Part shown: positions 19,670-29,234 of the stretch, in pieces | Layout of the letters: the number at the start of each line of letters is the position of its first letter | Position numbering within the stretch: the first letter of the stretch is position 1 | NCBI GenBank assembly: GCA_001312405.1 | Contig: BBDR01000014.1 | Span: 65,933 to 129,932, forward strand | Origin: Clostridium sp. NkU-1 | GTDB lineage: Bacteria; Bacillota_A; Clostridia; Lachnospirales; Lachnospiraceae | Length of the DNA stretch: 64,000 bases | Reading direction: 5' to 3' | The notes under the pieces: generated by a model | Databases searched by the model: none | Seen by the model: the letters and a program-made list of their open reading frames with translations, nothing else | Told to the model about the DNA's origin: nothing | Made by a program: the position numbers and the translations under genes

Positions 19670-20682
19670 TTATATTTCCATATCCAGGGTTTTTCCTGAC
19701 AGGGTACTTCCCTTACGCAGCTCCTGACGTGCAGTTTGTATCAGGGAATCCATTTTTTCAAGCTCCACTAACAAAAGCTTTTCTTCCTCATTGGTATCTA
19801 AAACTTTGCTGATTCCGCCGTTTTTAATGATGATCCGCTTGTCTGCCATAAGCGCCAGAAGAGGGTCGTGAGTTGCCATTAACACGATCTTATCCGAGGA
19901 GATCAACAGCTCAAGCGCTTTTTTGCGGTCGATCCCGGCATTTTCGATTTCATCGATGAGAACAATGGGAGAAGAGCTTAAAATAGCGGTATCTGCGATC
20001 ATCAGGCTCTGGACTGCCCTCCGCTTAAGCTGGTGACAGGAGTGGTTAAGTCGAATTTTTCTCCTGCCAGATGATTGGCAGCCAGGATGATCTGTTCAAT
20101 TACAGTCTGGGGGTTCTCCACCAGACGGCTTACGGCGTGCATCCTTAAAAATTCCTCTACCGTAAGGTCCATGACAAAATTCATGTTCTGGGACAGCTGT
20201 GCTACCAGCCGGTTGTTGGAGGAAAAACGCCATTTATTATCCGGCTTCTTTCCATTGATCAAGATGCTGCGGCCTGTAGGCGTATCCCCTTGTGCTGCCC
20301 ATTCGATATCCGCCAAAAGGCGGCTTTTGCCGGACCCCGTAGGTCCTACGATAGAAATGATCTGAGAGGTTTCCACCGTAAGCTCTGAAAAGCCTTCCGG
20401 ATTGCCGGATTTGTCATATCCTGCCAGGATTGTCATGGAAAGGACCCGGCTGCTCTTTTCAAGCCCCAGAAATGCACTCATCTGTTCTAAGTAGACCGGA
20501 AGATCGGACAGGAGCTTTTCCCTGTCAATGGCCTGATCCTCTAATTCCTCCTCTGTAAAATGATCTAAAAACTCCCGAAAGGTCCTATCCCCGTACCCGG
20601 CAATATCCAGCTTATTCTGTTCAAAATATGCGCTTACAAAGGGATACTCCTTAAGAAGCTGGTCTAAGCTTAATTCCATCAT
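19670..20682 (-). CDS. ABC-type ATPase with N-terminal DUF1858/ScdA_N-like domain (one frameshift)
   Basis: About 337 residues. Residues 1-70 (SLDQLLKEYPFVSAYFEQNK) resemble the small helical DUF1858/ScdA_N domain. The ATPase core has Walker A IVGPTGSGKS, signature LSGGQSRA and Walker B IVLIDEIENAG, followed by the H-loop MATHDP. One lost C near 20001 separates the signature and Walker B halves. No permease gene accompanies it, so it is unlikely to be a conventional transporter ATPase. The start overlaps the stop of the upstream GTPase by 4 bases, and it is the last of three coupled genes. Function unknown; energising a metal or cofactor hand-over is one guess. Confidence 0.72.
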
Positions 20683-21380
20683 GTCTTATCTGCCCCCAAA
20701 TTAATTTTTTTAACGTTTCCCATCTGAAATGCCTCTCCGATCCTTGTTTCTCCAAGACAATAGGAGCAAAGGGCGGAAGGCATGGGAAAGCGAAGTTGCA
20801 TGCCCTGGACGGACTCGATGTTCTGGTTTTCATCATAGAGAAGGCTTCCCAGCTCGTAGGCACCTGCCCGGTCAGGCCATTTACATGCATGGTGACGGCT
20901 CGGGGATTTACGGAGCTTACACAGGAAGCGAAAACCTCACGCTCCGCCTGGGAGACAATATCCCCTTTTGTAATCACCACAAAATCAGCAGATTTTAACA
21001 TGGGACCGATTTTTTTCGGGGTATTGATGCCGGAAAGATTGTCAATGACACAGACTCCCTTGATTTCTTTTAAATAGGGAGAACAGCGGTTGCAAAGACC
21101 GGCGGATTCGGTGATGAGCAAGTCCAGTTTTTCCTCATTGCCCCAATTTACCACCTCTTCAATATTGGAAGCAAAGAAATGGTCGGGACATAAGGCACCG
21201 GAAAGTCCCTTTTTTTACCGGTATACCGGCTTTTTCATAAGCAGCATCGTCATCGGTATAAAGACAGTCAAATTTGACAACGCCCACCTTTATATTCCTG
21301 TTCTGAAAAGAAGCAATGGTTTTTAAGATCACAGACGTCTTCCCGGAGGAAGGGGGGCCTGATACAATAATCAGATTCAT
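20679..21380 (-). CDS. HypB/CobW-like SIMIBI GTPase with two CxxC motifs (two frameshifts)
   Basis: About 233 residues after joining frames. Walker A VSGPPSSGKTS, a VGVVKFD switch strand, the second metal-type motif TESAGLCNRCSPYL, and the guanine-specificity motif ITKGDIVSQAE (TKxD) are visible. Near the C-terminus a second Cys pair, ALCSYCLGE, occurs. The fold and motif set match the UreG/HypB/CobW metallochaperone GTPases, but the CxxC pair in the switch region is distinctive. Frame breaks near 21205 and near 20870. Both ends overlap neighbours by 4 bases (ATGA), implying a fixed complex with the SBP-like and ATPase proteins. Confidence 0.75.
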
Positions 21381-22630
21381 AAAGCCTCCTTTTCTGCTGC
21401 CTGATAAAACAGCTGTTCTGTAGTTTTGATCAGCTCTCCAATATCATGGCTGTGAATATAATCCCAGCCAAGCCACATGAATTTCTGATCCGGTTTTAAG
21501 TGGTTGTTTACCAGCGGATTGGTAGAAGGAAATTTTCCGTTAGAGGAGAGGATTTCACCTATTTCTTTGGAATACAGGAAGTCCACAAATGGCTTGACCT
21601 TTTCCCTGTTCTTTGATCTTGCTAAAAGGAAAATCGGCTAATGATCGCGCCATCCTTTGGCCATACGGGACGGAGAGGACTTTTCTCATCTGCCATGCTG
21701 GCAAAAAAGTAAGGGGAAATCGTAACGGCAGGAACCTTATTTCCTTCCTTTGAAATATGGGATTTTACCATCTGGGCCGGATGCATGCTGCGCAAAAGAG
21801 CTTTTCCCATTTTTTTCAATGCCCTCATCTCCGTAATACCGGTGGATGTGCAGCAAAAATGCGTTGAACATGTCCAAGTCCTTCATAGGCATGCTGACGC
21901 TGTTTTCAAATTCCGGTTTCATTAAATCCGCCCAGCTTTCAGGAAAAGGACGGTCTCCTAAAACAGCGGTATTTACCATTATAACCGCCGGAACAATGCC
22001 GATGATGGCATATTGGTTCTTTGGGTCCTTTAAGGAAATGGCTTCATTGTTAAAATCAGGATTTATCTGCTCAATATCTGAAATATCTTCAAATGTACCG
22101 GAATCCCGGTAGCGTCCCATAAGGCTTTTATCAAAGAACAAGTCAAAGCCGGCCGAAAGATAAAGATCTGATAAGGCATCTGCATTGCCGTCTGCGGCGA
22201 TGATCCGTTCCTTTACATCATCCAGTCCCAGGTTGGCGGATTTTAAATTGTAGTCTACCTTATAGTCCATGGAATCCTTTTGGGAAGCCATCCAGGCTTC
22301 AAATTTTTCCAGAAGGGGAAGACGGATGGGGCAGGGGAGTACGCCTTCTATGCGGATATCGCCTCCTTCTTCCTTTCTCGTAGGTGCAAGCCCGGAAGTG
22401 AGGTCCGGGAGATTTTGCTTAATGGTTTCTTCCAGCTTTTCCATGAAAAGCTCCTGATTGAGCTTTCGCATGGATAAAGCCATTTCCAGAGTGACCGTCT
22501 TTCCAAGGGTGTTTCGCATGATTGGATTGTTTAATTGTTCAAAACCATTTGTAACAAACAGTCCGATTGTTTCAGGGTATTTTTCAGTGATATCGTAAAT
22601 GGTGTCCGTAGCTTTTATATAATGTTCCAT
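21377..22630 (-). CDS. Leaderless solute-binding-like protein with N-terminal DUF1858-like domain (two frameshifts)
   Basis: About 417 residues, the first of a three-gene minus-strand unit. Residues 1-70 (IKATDTIYDITEKYPETIGL, then LGKTVTLEMALSMRKLNQEL) look like DUF1858 without its usual Cys pair. The rest is a periplasmic-binding-protein fold (VDYNLKSANLGLDDVKERII, IVPAVIMVNTAVLG, FPESWADLMKPEF, ending FVDFLYSKEIGEILSSNGKF). There is no signal peptide or lipobox, so it should stay in the cytosol. Frame breaks near 21820 (A/T-run) and near 21640. Start ATG 22630 behind AGAAAGGAC. Ligand unknown; a chelated metal or tetrapyrrole is inference from the divergent operon. Confidence 0.7.
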
Positions 22631-22706
22631 TTTTTGTCCTTTCTATATGTGATAAAGTCTGGGTTATTCGATATATATATCATAGCATGTGATTTCCTGT
22701 TTGGTT

Positions 22707-22738
22707 GTTGTAATTACAACGCATATGGGATTGTAATT
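22707..22738. promoter_or_regulatory. Palindromic operator candidate between divergent operons
   Basis: Perfect 14-bp palindrome GTTGTAATTACAAC (22707-22720), with an additional half-site TTGTAATT at 22731-22738. It lies 77 bases upstream of the minus-strand SBP gene and about 290 upstream of the radical SAM gene. No regulator gene is adjacent. Confidence 0.45.
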
Positions 22739-23010
22739 GATAATATTTATTAGATTGTGTAAAATTATGCCTGTTTTCCTTGAAAGGTTAAAAAAATCAT
22801 CTGTATTTCTGCAGGTTTTACAGCTGGAATGTTGGAATTTATGATGGATACAGATTCCCAGAAGCTGTTTTATCAATTAATTATAGAAGGTACTGGAAAG
22901 ATCGTTTTTTTATAATGCCGATAAAAAAAATCAAAAATTTATGGAATGAAAAAGGGCTGATGCAATTAAGATGAATTAAATGGTTTAAGTATAGTACAAG
23001 GAGAAGGCAT
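22739..23010 (+). other. Leader of radical SAM gene with a short relic frame
   Basis: Contains an open stretch around 22815-22914 reading AGMLEFMMDTDSQKLFYQ and ending in TAA, without start or ribosome site. It may be a degraded gene end (weakly like the C-terminus of a V4R-type domain, uncertain). The AAGGAGAAGG box for the next gene is at 22998-23007. Confidence 0.3.
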
Positions 23011-24024
23011 ATGATTGTTTCATGGATGACAACAAACCAGTGTAATCTTAAATGCAGGCATTGTTACCAGGATGCCGGCAGTAAAAAAAGCGGATGAATT
23101 AACAACGGAGGAAGCCAAAAAGCTGATCGATGAAATAGCCGGGGCTGGTTTTCGCATTATGATATTCAGCGGAGGAGAACCGCTGATGCGCCCGGATATT
23201 TATACTCTGGTATCCTACGCGGCCGGTGCGGGCCTTCGGCCTGTTTTTGGCACCAATGGAATGCTGATTACGGAAGCGGCGGCTAAAAAGCTGAAGAAGT
23301 GCGGAGCAGCAGTTATGGGGATCAGCCTTGACAGTCTGGATGAACAAAAGCATAACAGGTTCAGGGGAGATGAGAATGCATACCGGCTGACCTTAGAAGG
23401 GATCGGGAATTGTAAAAAAGCCGGCCTGCCCTTTCAGATACATACGACGGTCATGGACTGGAACCAGGAAGAGGTGGAAGATATCATTGATTTCAGCGTG
23501 AAATCAGGTGCTGCAGCCAATTACCTGTTTTTCCTGATTCCGGTTGGCAGAGGGAGATATCTGGAAGAAACTTCGCTGAAAGTCATGGAGTATGAAAGGC
23601 TTCTTAAGACCATTATGAAGAAGCAGAAGGAGGTTCCCATTGATATAAAGCCTACCTGCGCCCCTCAATTTACCAGAGTGGCAAAGGAATTGGAGGTGGA
23701 TACCCGCTTTACCAGAGGATGTCTGGCCGGGCTATCCTATTGCGTGGTAAGCCCCGTTGGAAAGGTCCGTCCCTGTGCCTATATGATTGAGGAAGCAGGA
23801 GATATCCGCAAAGAGCCCTTTGATGAGATATGGAAAAACAGCAGCCTGTTTAAAACCCTGCGCACCCGGGATTACAAGGGGACATGCCGTGACTGCAAAT
23901 ACGGGAAAGAGTGCGGAGGCTGCCGCGCCCGGCAGGATACTATAATGACGGTGATTATATGGCGGAAGACAGCTATTGCGCTTACGGAAAACAATTATGC
24001 AAAGAAGGTGCCTTGATAAATTGA
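23011..24024 (+). CDS. NirJ2/AhbD-like radical SAM/SPASM protein (two frameshifts)
   Basis: About 337 residues. The N-terminus IVSWMTTNQCNLKCRHCYQD has the radical SAM CxxxCxxC cluster, followed by IMIFSGGEPLMRPDI, FGTNGMLI and GISLDSLDEQKHNRFRG. The C-terminal SPASM-type region has CLAGLSYC, RPCAY and CRDCKYGKECGGCRAR. This pattern matches the NirJ2/AhbD group, which removes propionate or otherwise modifies tetrapyrroles in anaerobic haem or haem-d1-like synthesis. Frame breaks: one extra A near 23083 and one lost base near 23932, after which YYNDGDYMAEDSYCAYG is restored. The stop overlaps the TTG start of the next gene. Confidence 0.8.
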
Positions 24025-24967
24025 AGAAAATAACCATGGTTTATGCAGTGATACTTTTTGTGATAGTAAATATGCTTGCCGGATGCGGCGGCAGGACTGG
24101 GAAACCGGTTGATGTGATACCGGAGGGGTACTGCTTTACCGATGCCCTCGGCCAGGAGGTGTCGGTGAGGAATCCGGAGCGTGTGGTGGCTTTAATGGGG
24201 AGCTTTGCAGAGGTCTGGCAGGCAGCCGGAGGCAGGCTTTCCGGTGTTACGGACGATGCATTTGATGAAAGAGGGCTGGAACTTTCGGAAAAAACTGTTT
24301 CTGTAGGGAAATATAACAGTCCCAATGTAGAAAAAAAATCATAGCTTTAAATCCGGATCTGGTTCTATTGTCATCAGAAACCAAGGAGCATACAGCGCTC
24401 AAGGAGGTTTTGAAACAGGCGGGCATTACGGCTGCTTATTTTAAAGTGACATATTTTGAAGACTATTTGTCCATGCTTAAAACCTGTACGGAAATAACCG
24501 GGAGAAAAGAGATGTATCAGAAAAAAGGTTTGGATATAAAAACAGAGATTGAGGAAATCCTTTCCGGCACAAAGAATCAGGAGCCGCCTTCTGTTTTACT
24601 TCTCATTACCTACTCCGGCGGAGCGGTGGCACAGAATTCCAGGACCATGACAGGAAAAATGTTAAATGACCTGGGCTGTAAAAATATAGCCGATGAGAAT
24701 CAGAGCCTGTTAAAAGAGTTCAGCATGGAAAGCATTGTAAAAGAAGACCCGGATTATATTTTTGTGATCCCCATGGGAAATGACGATGCACTTGCAAAGA
24801 AAAATCTAGAAGAAAGCGTTGAAAAAAATCCGGCATGGAATGGCCTTGCAGCCGTTAAAAATAACCGGTACATTCTTCTGCCAAAGGAAAAGTTCCTTTA
24901 TAAGCCCAATGAAAAATGGGGAGAAAGCTATCAATACCTTTCGGAGATTCTTTATGGAAAGAAATAA
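24021..24967 (+). CDS. FecB/BtuF-type metal-chelate-binding lipoprotein (one frameshift)
   Basis: About 314 residues. A lipoprotein signal (VYAVILFVIVNMLAGC, Cys the lipidated residue) precedes a type III solute-binding fold: DALGQEVSVRNPERVVALMG, LNPDLVLLSS, ending NNRYILLPKEKFLYKPNEKW. Ligands of this family are siderophores, haem or cobalamin. The frame change is in the A-run near 24334, restoring EKIIALNPD. The TTG start at 24021 overlaps the radical SAM stop; ATG 24036 is the alternative. The gene fusion-like packing argues that the transported compound is linked to the radical SAM chemistry. Confidence 0.83.
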
Positions 24968-25943
24968 AAAGGCGCGGCTGTTTATCCTTTTGTCGGCTGC
25001 AGGACTTGTGGTTTCAATTTTGTTGGGATTGTGCCTTGGAACCAGTAATATCAGGCCGTCTGATCTCATTGCAACCCTGACCGCTGGGGAGGCTGATGAT
25101 TTTTATACCGGATCCTCCTTACGATCCGTCTGCCGAGAGTTACAGCCGCCCTTCTTGCAGGAAGCGCCCTTTCGGTATCCGGTGCGATCATTCAGTCCGT
25201 GTTAAACAATCCTCTGGCAAGTCCAAATATCATAGGAGTAAATGCAGGAGCAGGGCTTTTTGTTCTGCTGGCATCTGCATTTCTGCCGCCAGACCCGCTT
25301 TTCCTGCCTTTATCGGCATTTTCCGGTGCCCTCCTTGCCTGTATGCTGGTTCTTGCCATTACCATGACCGGCAGATTGTCAAGAGTCCTTCTGGTTTTAA
25401 CAGGCTTTGCAGTCAACAGTATTTTCAGTGCGGGAATGAATACGGTTATGATTTTATACCCGGATGCTTATCTAGGTGCGGGAAATTTTCTGGTGGGAGG
25501 GCTATCCTCTGTTACTTCAAATGTTCTTGTCTATCCTTCGGCTTTTATTATTGCAGGCTTTGTTCTGGCGATGCTCTGTTCCAGGGGTCTTAATATTTTA
25601 AATCTTGGCGGGGACAGCGCAAAAGCCTGGGCATGAATGTAAATGCCTGCCGGTGCGCCTGCCTGGCCATTGCAGCCATCCTTGCCGGTGCGGCCGTCAG
25701 CTTTGCCGGTATGATCGGCTTTGTAGGCCTTCTGGTTCCCCATGGGGTTAAATTAATGATCGGCCAGGACAACCGGTTCGTCCTCCCTGCCAGCGCCTGA
25801 CAGGGGGATGTTCGTTATTTTATGTGATTTGCTGGCAAGGACTTTATTTCTGCCTTATGAGCTGCCAGTTGGTATTTTGATGTCCTTTATGGGAGGGCCG
25901 TTTTTTTCTTTATCTGATTCTTAAAAAGAGGCGGAAGGAATGA
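24952..25943 (+). CDS. FecCD/BtuC-type ABC permease (three frameshifts)
   Basis: About 330 residues when joined. Signatures are IRLPRVTAALLAGSALSVSG, QSVLNNPLASPNIIGVNAGAG, LVLTGFAVNSIF, VSFAGMIGFVGLLVPHGVKL and, at the end, LPVGILMSFMGGPFFLYLILK. These are the conserved landmarks of ten-helix type II importers. Breaks lie near 25107, 25625 and 25797. Start ATG 24952 overlaps the end of the binding-protein gene; its TGA overlaps the start of the ATPase gene. Partner of the flanking FecB- and FecE-like proteins. Confidence 0.82.
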
Positions 25944-26716
25944 TGGAAATTATGATCAGACTTGAGGATGTGACTTATTCTTATAACAGGCAGCCGCTGA
26001 TCCGTGAGATGGACTTGAATTTTGAAAAAGGAAAGATAACCACCATCGTCGGACCCAATGGCTGCGGAAAAAGCACGGTGCTAAAGCTGGCTTCCCGGCT
26101 TTTGCAGCCGGATAAGGGGAAGGTATTTTTAGAGAATAAAGAGATCAGAGGCATGAAACGGAAGGAATTTGCCAGGAACGTATCCGTGCTGCTTCAAGGC
26201 AGCCACATCCCGGATATGGCAGTGGAAGATGCGGTGATGTCGGGAAGATTTCCCCATCAGTCCCCGGTCAGCTTCTCTTCTGCAGAGGATAAGTGGCTGG
26301 CGGAATATGCCATGAAAATGACATGCTGTGAGTCTCTTCGAAACAAAAATGTGCGCCAGCTTTCAGGGGGAGAGCGTCAGCGTGTATTTCTTGCCATGGT
26401 ACTGGCTCAGGATACGCCGGTCATTTTTCTGGATGAACCGACAACCTATCTTGATATTAATGTTTCCTATGAAATTATGGAGCTTATCAGCAGCTTAAAC
26501 AGGAAGCTTGGAAAGACCATTGTTCTGGTTTTGCATGATCTCAATCTGGCTCTTAATTATTCAGACCGGCTGGCTGTGATGGAAAAGGGAAAGGTGGCCG
26601 CTTATGAGGAGGCCTCCGATCACAGGGTTCATAGCTGTATCAGTGATATCTTTAAGGTAGATATCCGGCGGCTGACGGAAAAGGGGAAGTCTTATTATTA
26701 TTGCTTTAAATTATAA
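25940..26716 (+). CDS. FecE/BtuD-type ABC ATPase
   Basis: Intact 258-residue ATPase: Walker A VGPNGCGKST, Q-loop VLLQGSHIPDMAVEDAV, signature QLSGGERQR, Walker B VIFLDEPTTYLD and H-loop VLHDLNLAL. The YLD after Walker B and the LLQ...PDM loop are typical of siderophore/haem/cobalamin importers. It completes a FecBCD-type transporter. The start may be either of two adjacent ATGs (25940 or 25943), and the gene overlaps the permease stop. An intrinsic terminator follows. Confidence 0.93.
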   Translation: MMEIMIRLEDVTYSYNRQPLIREMDLNFEKGKITTIVGPNGCGKSTVLKLASRLLQPDKGKVFLENKEIRGMKRKEFARNVSVLLQGSHIPDMAVEDAVMSGRFPHQSPVSFSSAEDKWLAEYAMKMTCCESLRNKNVRQLSGGERQRVFLAMVLAQDTPVIFLDEPTTYLDINVSYEIMELISSLNRKLGKTIVLVLHDLNLALNYSDRLAVMEKGKVAAYEEASDHRVHSCISDIFKVDIRRLTEKGKSYYYCFKL

Positions 26717-26785
26717 CCTATAAAAAGCGGGTCTGAAAAGCCGGCCGCAGATTCAATGACTATCTGTTTCAGACGGAAATGATCT

Positions 26786-26811
26786 GCAGGTATATCTTTA
26801 CCTGCTTTTTT
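26786..26811 (+). terminator. Intrinsic terminator of radical SAM/FecBCD operon
   Basis: Perfect 7-bp stem GCAGGTA/TACCTGC, a 6-base loop and a run of six T. Confidence 0.9.
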
Positions 26812-26892
26812 GCTATGTTATACTAGAGGTAACTGAAGTAAGAGAAGCGTGGAATGATGTTGGAGGTTTATATTGTTACAGGAAGGTAAAGC

Positions 26893-28975
26893 ATGAAAAA
26901 GAGAATTGCGGTTATTGCATTAGACCCATTTGCGGGAAAAGCATATGCCGGACAGGTTCGGTCGGTATTTGGGGAACGAGTTGTTGTACGAAACTACAGC
27001 ATGATGGATGGAACGGCAGCTAATATGGAACCCAGCGATTTGTATATGGGTTCAACGGATGCTTTTGATGCCATGGGGGATCCGGACCGGTATATTCCGG
27101 CTGATGCACAGCGGATGGAAATTCAGGTTACGTATTTCAAGGAAGCAGTGCGCCGTTTGGTAGAGATTCCAAAGGGAACGAAGGTTATTTTCGTTAATAT
27201 CACCGAGGTAATGGCAAGAGAAGCAGTGACACAGCTGGAACAGCTTGGGATTACCCATTTAAAGTTTATACTCTATGCACCGGGAAGCAAGCTGACTGAT
27301 ATGGCAGAGATTGCTGTTACTCCCGATGAAGAGCGTTATGTGCCAGGTGGAATTCCCACAATTATAAATCTGGGACAGAGAACCTGCTCTGCCGATACCA
27401 TGATTGAAGCCGCGTTCAGGCTGGGGTTTGACGATTTGCTGGAAGAAGCTGAGTTTAAACAGTATCAGGAGTCGGTGTGCACCAATACCTATTATTTTGA
27501 TCAGATGTTTAACCGTTCCAGAAGGTTGGAAAGTCAGTTTGATATTCTTATGGAAGTACTTGATCAGGGCGTAATCGCGGTAAATGAACATGGAGAAATC
27601 TATGCAATCAACAAAAATGCTGTGGACATCACCTGTGTTCCTGAAAATCACAGTCTTTTAACCATGGGGGAAGAAGTATTTCCCTATATACCATTCCGGA
27701 AATGCCTGGAGGAGAAAAAGGAGACAAATCCGCAAGTTGTGAGAGTTGCAGGTAATCTGGTAAGCCTTTACGTGCGTCCGGTGTTAAGGCGGGAGACTTG
27801 TGTTGGTGCATTTGCCATTTTACAGAAATTTAATGACATGGAGCGCCGTCAAAATGAGCTGCGGGTTCAATTGATGAAAAAGGGCCAGGGGCATAGGGCC
27901 AAATATTGTTTTGATGATGTAATTGGAGAGTCAGAGCCCATATTAAAGACGAAATTTATTTTAAATAAAATGGCGTGCACAGAATCTCCGGTCTTGCTAA
28001 TCGGGGAAACTGGAACCGGTAAGGAGCTGTTTGCACATTCGGTTCATAATGCGTCAAAGCGCAGGGATCAGCTTTGTGGCAATCAACTGTGCAGCCATGC
28101 CGGAAAATTTATTGGAGAGTGAGCTGTTTGGTTATGAAGAAGGTGCCTTTACCGGCGCAAAAAAGGGAGGCCGTCCGGGATTATTTGAATTCGCCCATCA
28201 GGGGACTCTGTTCTTAGACGAAGTGGAGGGCATGAGTCCGGCGCTGCAGGTAAAGCTGCTGCGCGTTTTGCAGGAACGTGAGATCATGCGGGTCGGCGGA
28301 AATCAAATCATTCATGTTGATGTGCGGATTGTTGCCGCAACCAATGAAGAGCTTGAGGAAAAAGTAGCGGAAGGCACATTCCGCCAGGATCTTTATTACA
28401 GACTGAATGCCTTGCCGGTGCTGATTCCGCCGCTTCGGAAGAGAGAGGAAGATGTATTCTTAATTCTGGAAAGTTTTCGAAAGGAACTTGGGGGAAATTT
28501 CCGGTTAAGTGATGATATCAAAGCGCTGTTTCGTAAATACCAGTGGCCGGGGAATATACGGGAACTGCGTAATGTCGTAGATTATCTGTGTTTTACTGGC
28601 CATACCGTAATAACAATTGATGATTTGCCTCCGGTTTTCCGAATAAGCAAATATAGAGAAGAGGCCAATGGAATAAAAGGTGCTGAGCGGAATATCTATG
28701 CCGCAGATAAGCCGCCTCAGTACCAAAACACATCCCATATGCCAACCGAACAGGAGCGGGTGATTCTGGAAATTCTTTACGATGCAGAACGTACAGGACA
28801 ATCCATTGGACGGGATAAAATCCTGTTGGAGGCACAGATGCGCAGGATAAAGTTAACTCAGCCTCAGGTGCGTAAAATATTAGGCAGATTAGAGGAAATG
28901 GGCTACGTAATTGTTTCAAGAGGCAGAGGCGGAAGCAGCATTACCAAAAAAGGAGTCGATTGGATAACGAATTAA
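26893..28975 (+). CDS. Sigma-54 enhancer-binding regulator, CdsR/PrpR-like (one frameshift)
   Basis: About 693 residues. Residues 1-190 form a PrpR-N-like sensory domain, 200-310 a PAS-like segment ([20 protein letters not shown]), and 330-590 the AAA+ domain with Walker [10 protein letters not shown], the sigma-54-contact loop [14 protein letters not shown], Walker [12 protein letters not shown] and the R-finger region [10 protein letters not shown]. The C-terminus is not a Fis helix-turn-helix but a winged-helix-like region ([20 protein letters not shown]). A frame change near 28067 restores [14 protein letters not shown]. It sits directly upstream of a consensus -24/-12 promoter and the cysteine-degradation genes, so it is the presumed activator of that operon, probably responding to cysteine or a product. 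Confidence 0.88.
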
Positions 28976-29014
28976 TAGGCTAAGAAAATCCGGTACACGA
29001 CCATATAGCAATGG

Positions 29015-29058
29015 ATTAACAAACCATTAACAACCTATTTATAACCAATTAACGACCA
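29015..29058 (+). repeat. Four 11-bp direct repeats, putative activator-binding array
   Basis: Units start at 29015, 29026, 29037 and 29048: ATTAACAAACC, ATTAACAACCT, ATTTATAACCA, ATTAACGACCA. The period is one helical turn, and the array lies 126-169 bases upstream of the -24/-12 promoter, the usual distance for an enhancer of a sigma-54 activator. Confidence 0.7.
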
Positions 29059-29112
29059 AAAAGAAAAGTTTTTCATTTCCCGTCAAAATTCTACAAGATG
29101 TAACAAAAGGAT

Positions 29113-29155
29113 AAACGTAGAAAAGGCAGCATTTGCAGGCTTTTTCTACGTTTTT
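29113..29155 (+). terminator. Intrinsic terminator of sigma-54 activator gene
   Basis: 12-bp perfect stem AAACGTAGAAAA/TTTTCTACGTTT with a 17-base loop and T-rich tail. It lies between the repeat array and the next promoter, separating the two transcripts. Confidence 0.8.
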
Positions 29156-29183
29156 ATTTATATTTTTCCTTATTGATAAAAAG

Positions 29184-29200
29184 TTGGCACGTGTATTGCT
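29184..29200 (+). promoter_or_regulatory. Consensus sigma-54 (-24/-12) promoter
   Basis: TTGGCAC-GTGTA-TTGCT. The GG and GC elements have the required 10-base separation, and every consensus position of TTGGCAC-N5-TTGCW is matched. It drives the C-S lyase gene that starts 34 bases downstream. Confidence 0.92.
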
Positions 29201-29234
29201 CTATATAAAAGTATAAAACTGAAAGGAGTTATAT

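Noticed and set aside
22664..22876. Minus-strand 70-codon open frame in the divergent region
   Set aside because: No ribosome site and no family signal; it overlaps the palindromic operator region. Judged a chance frame.
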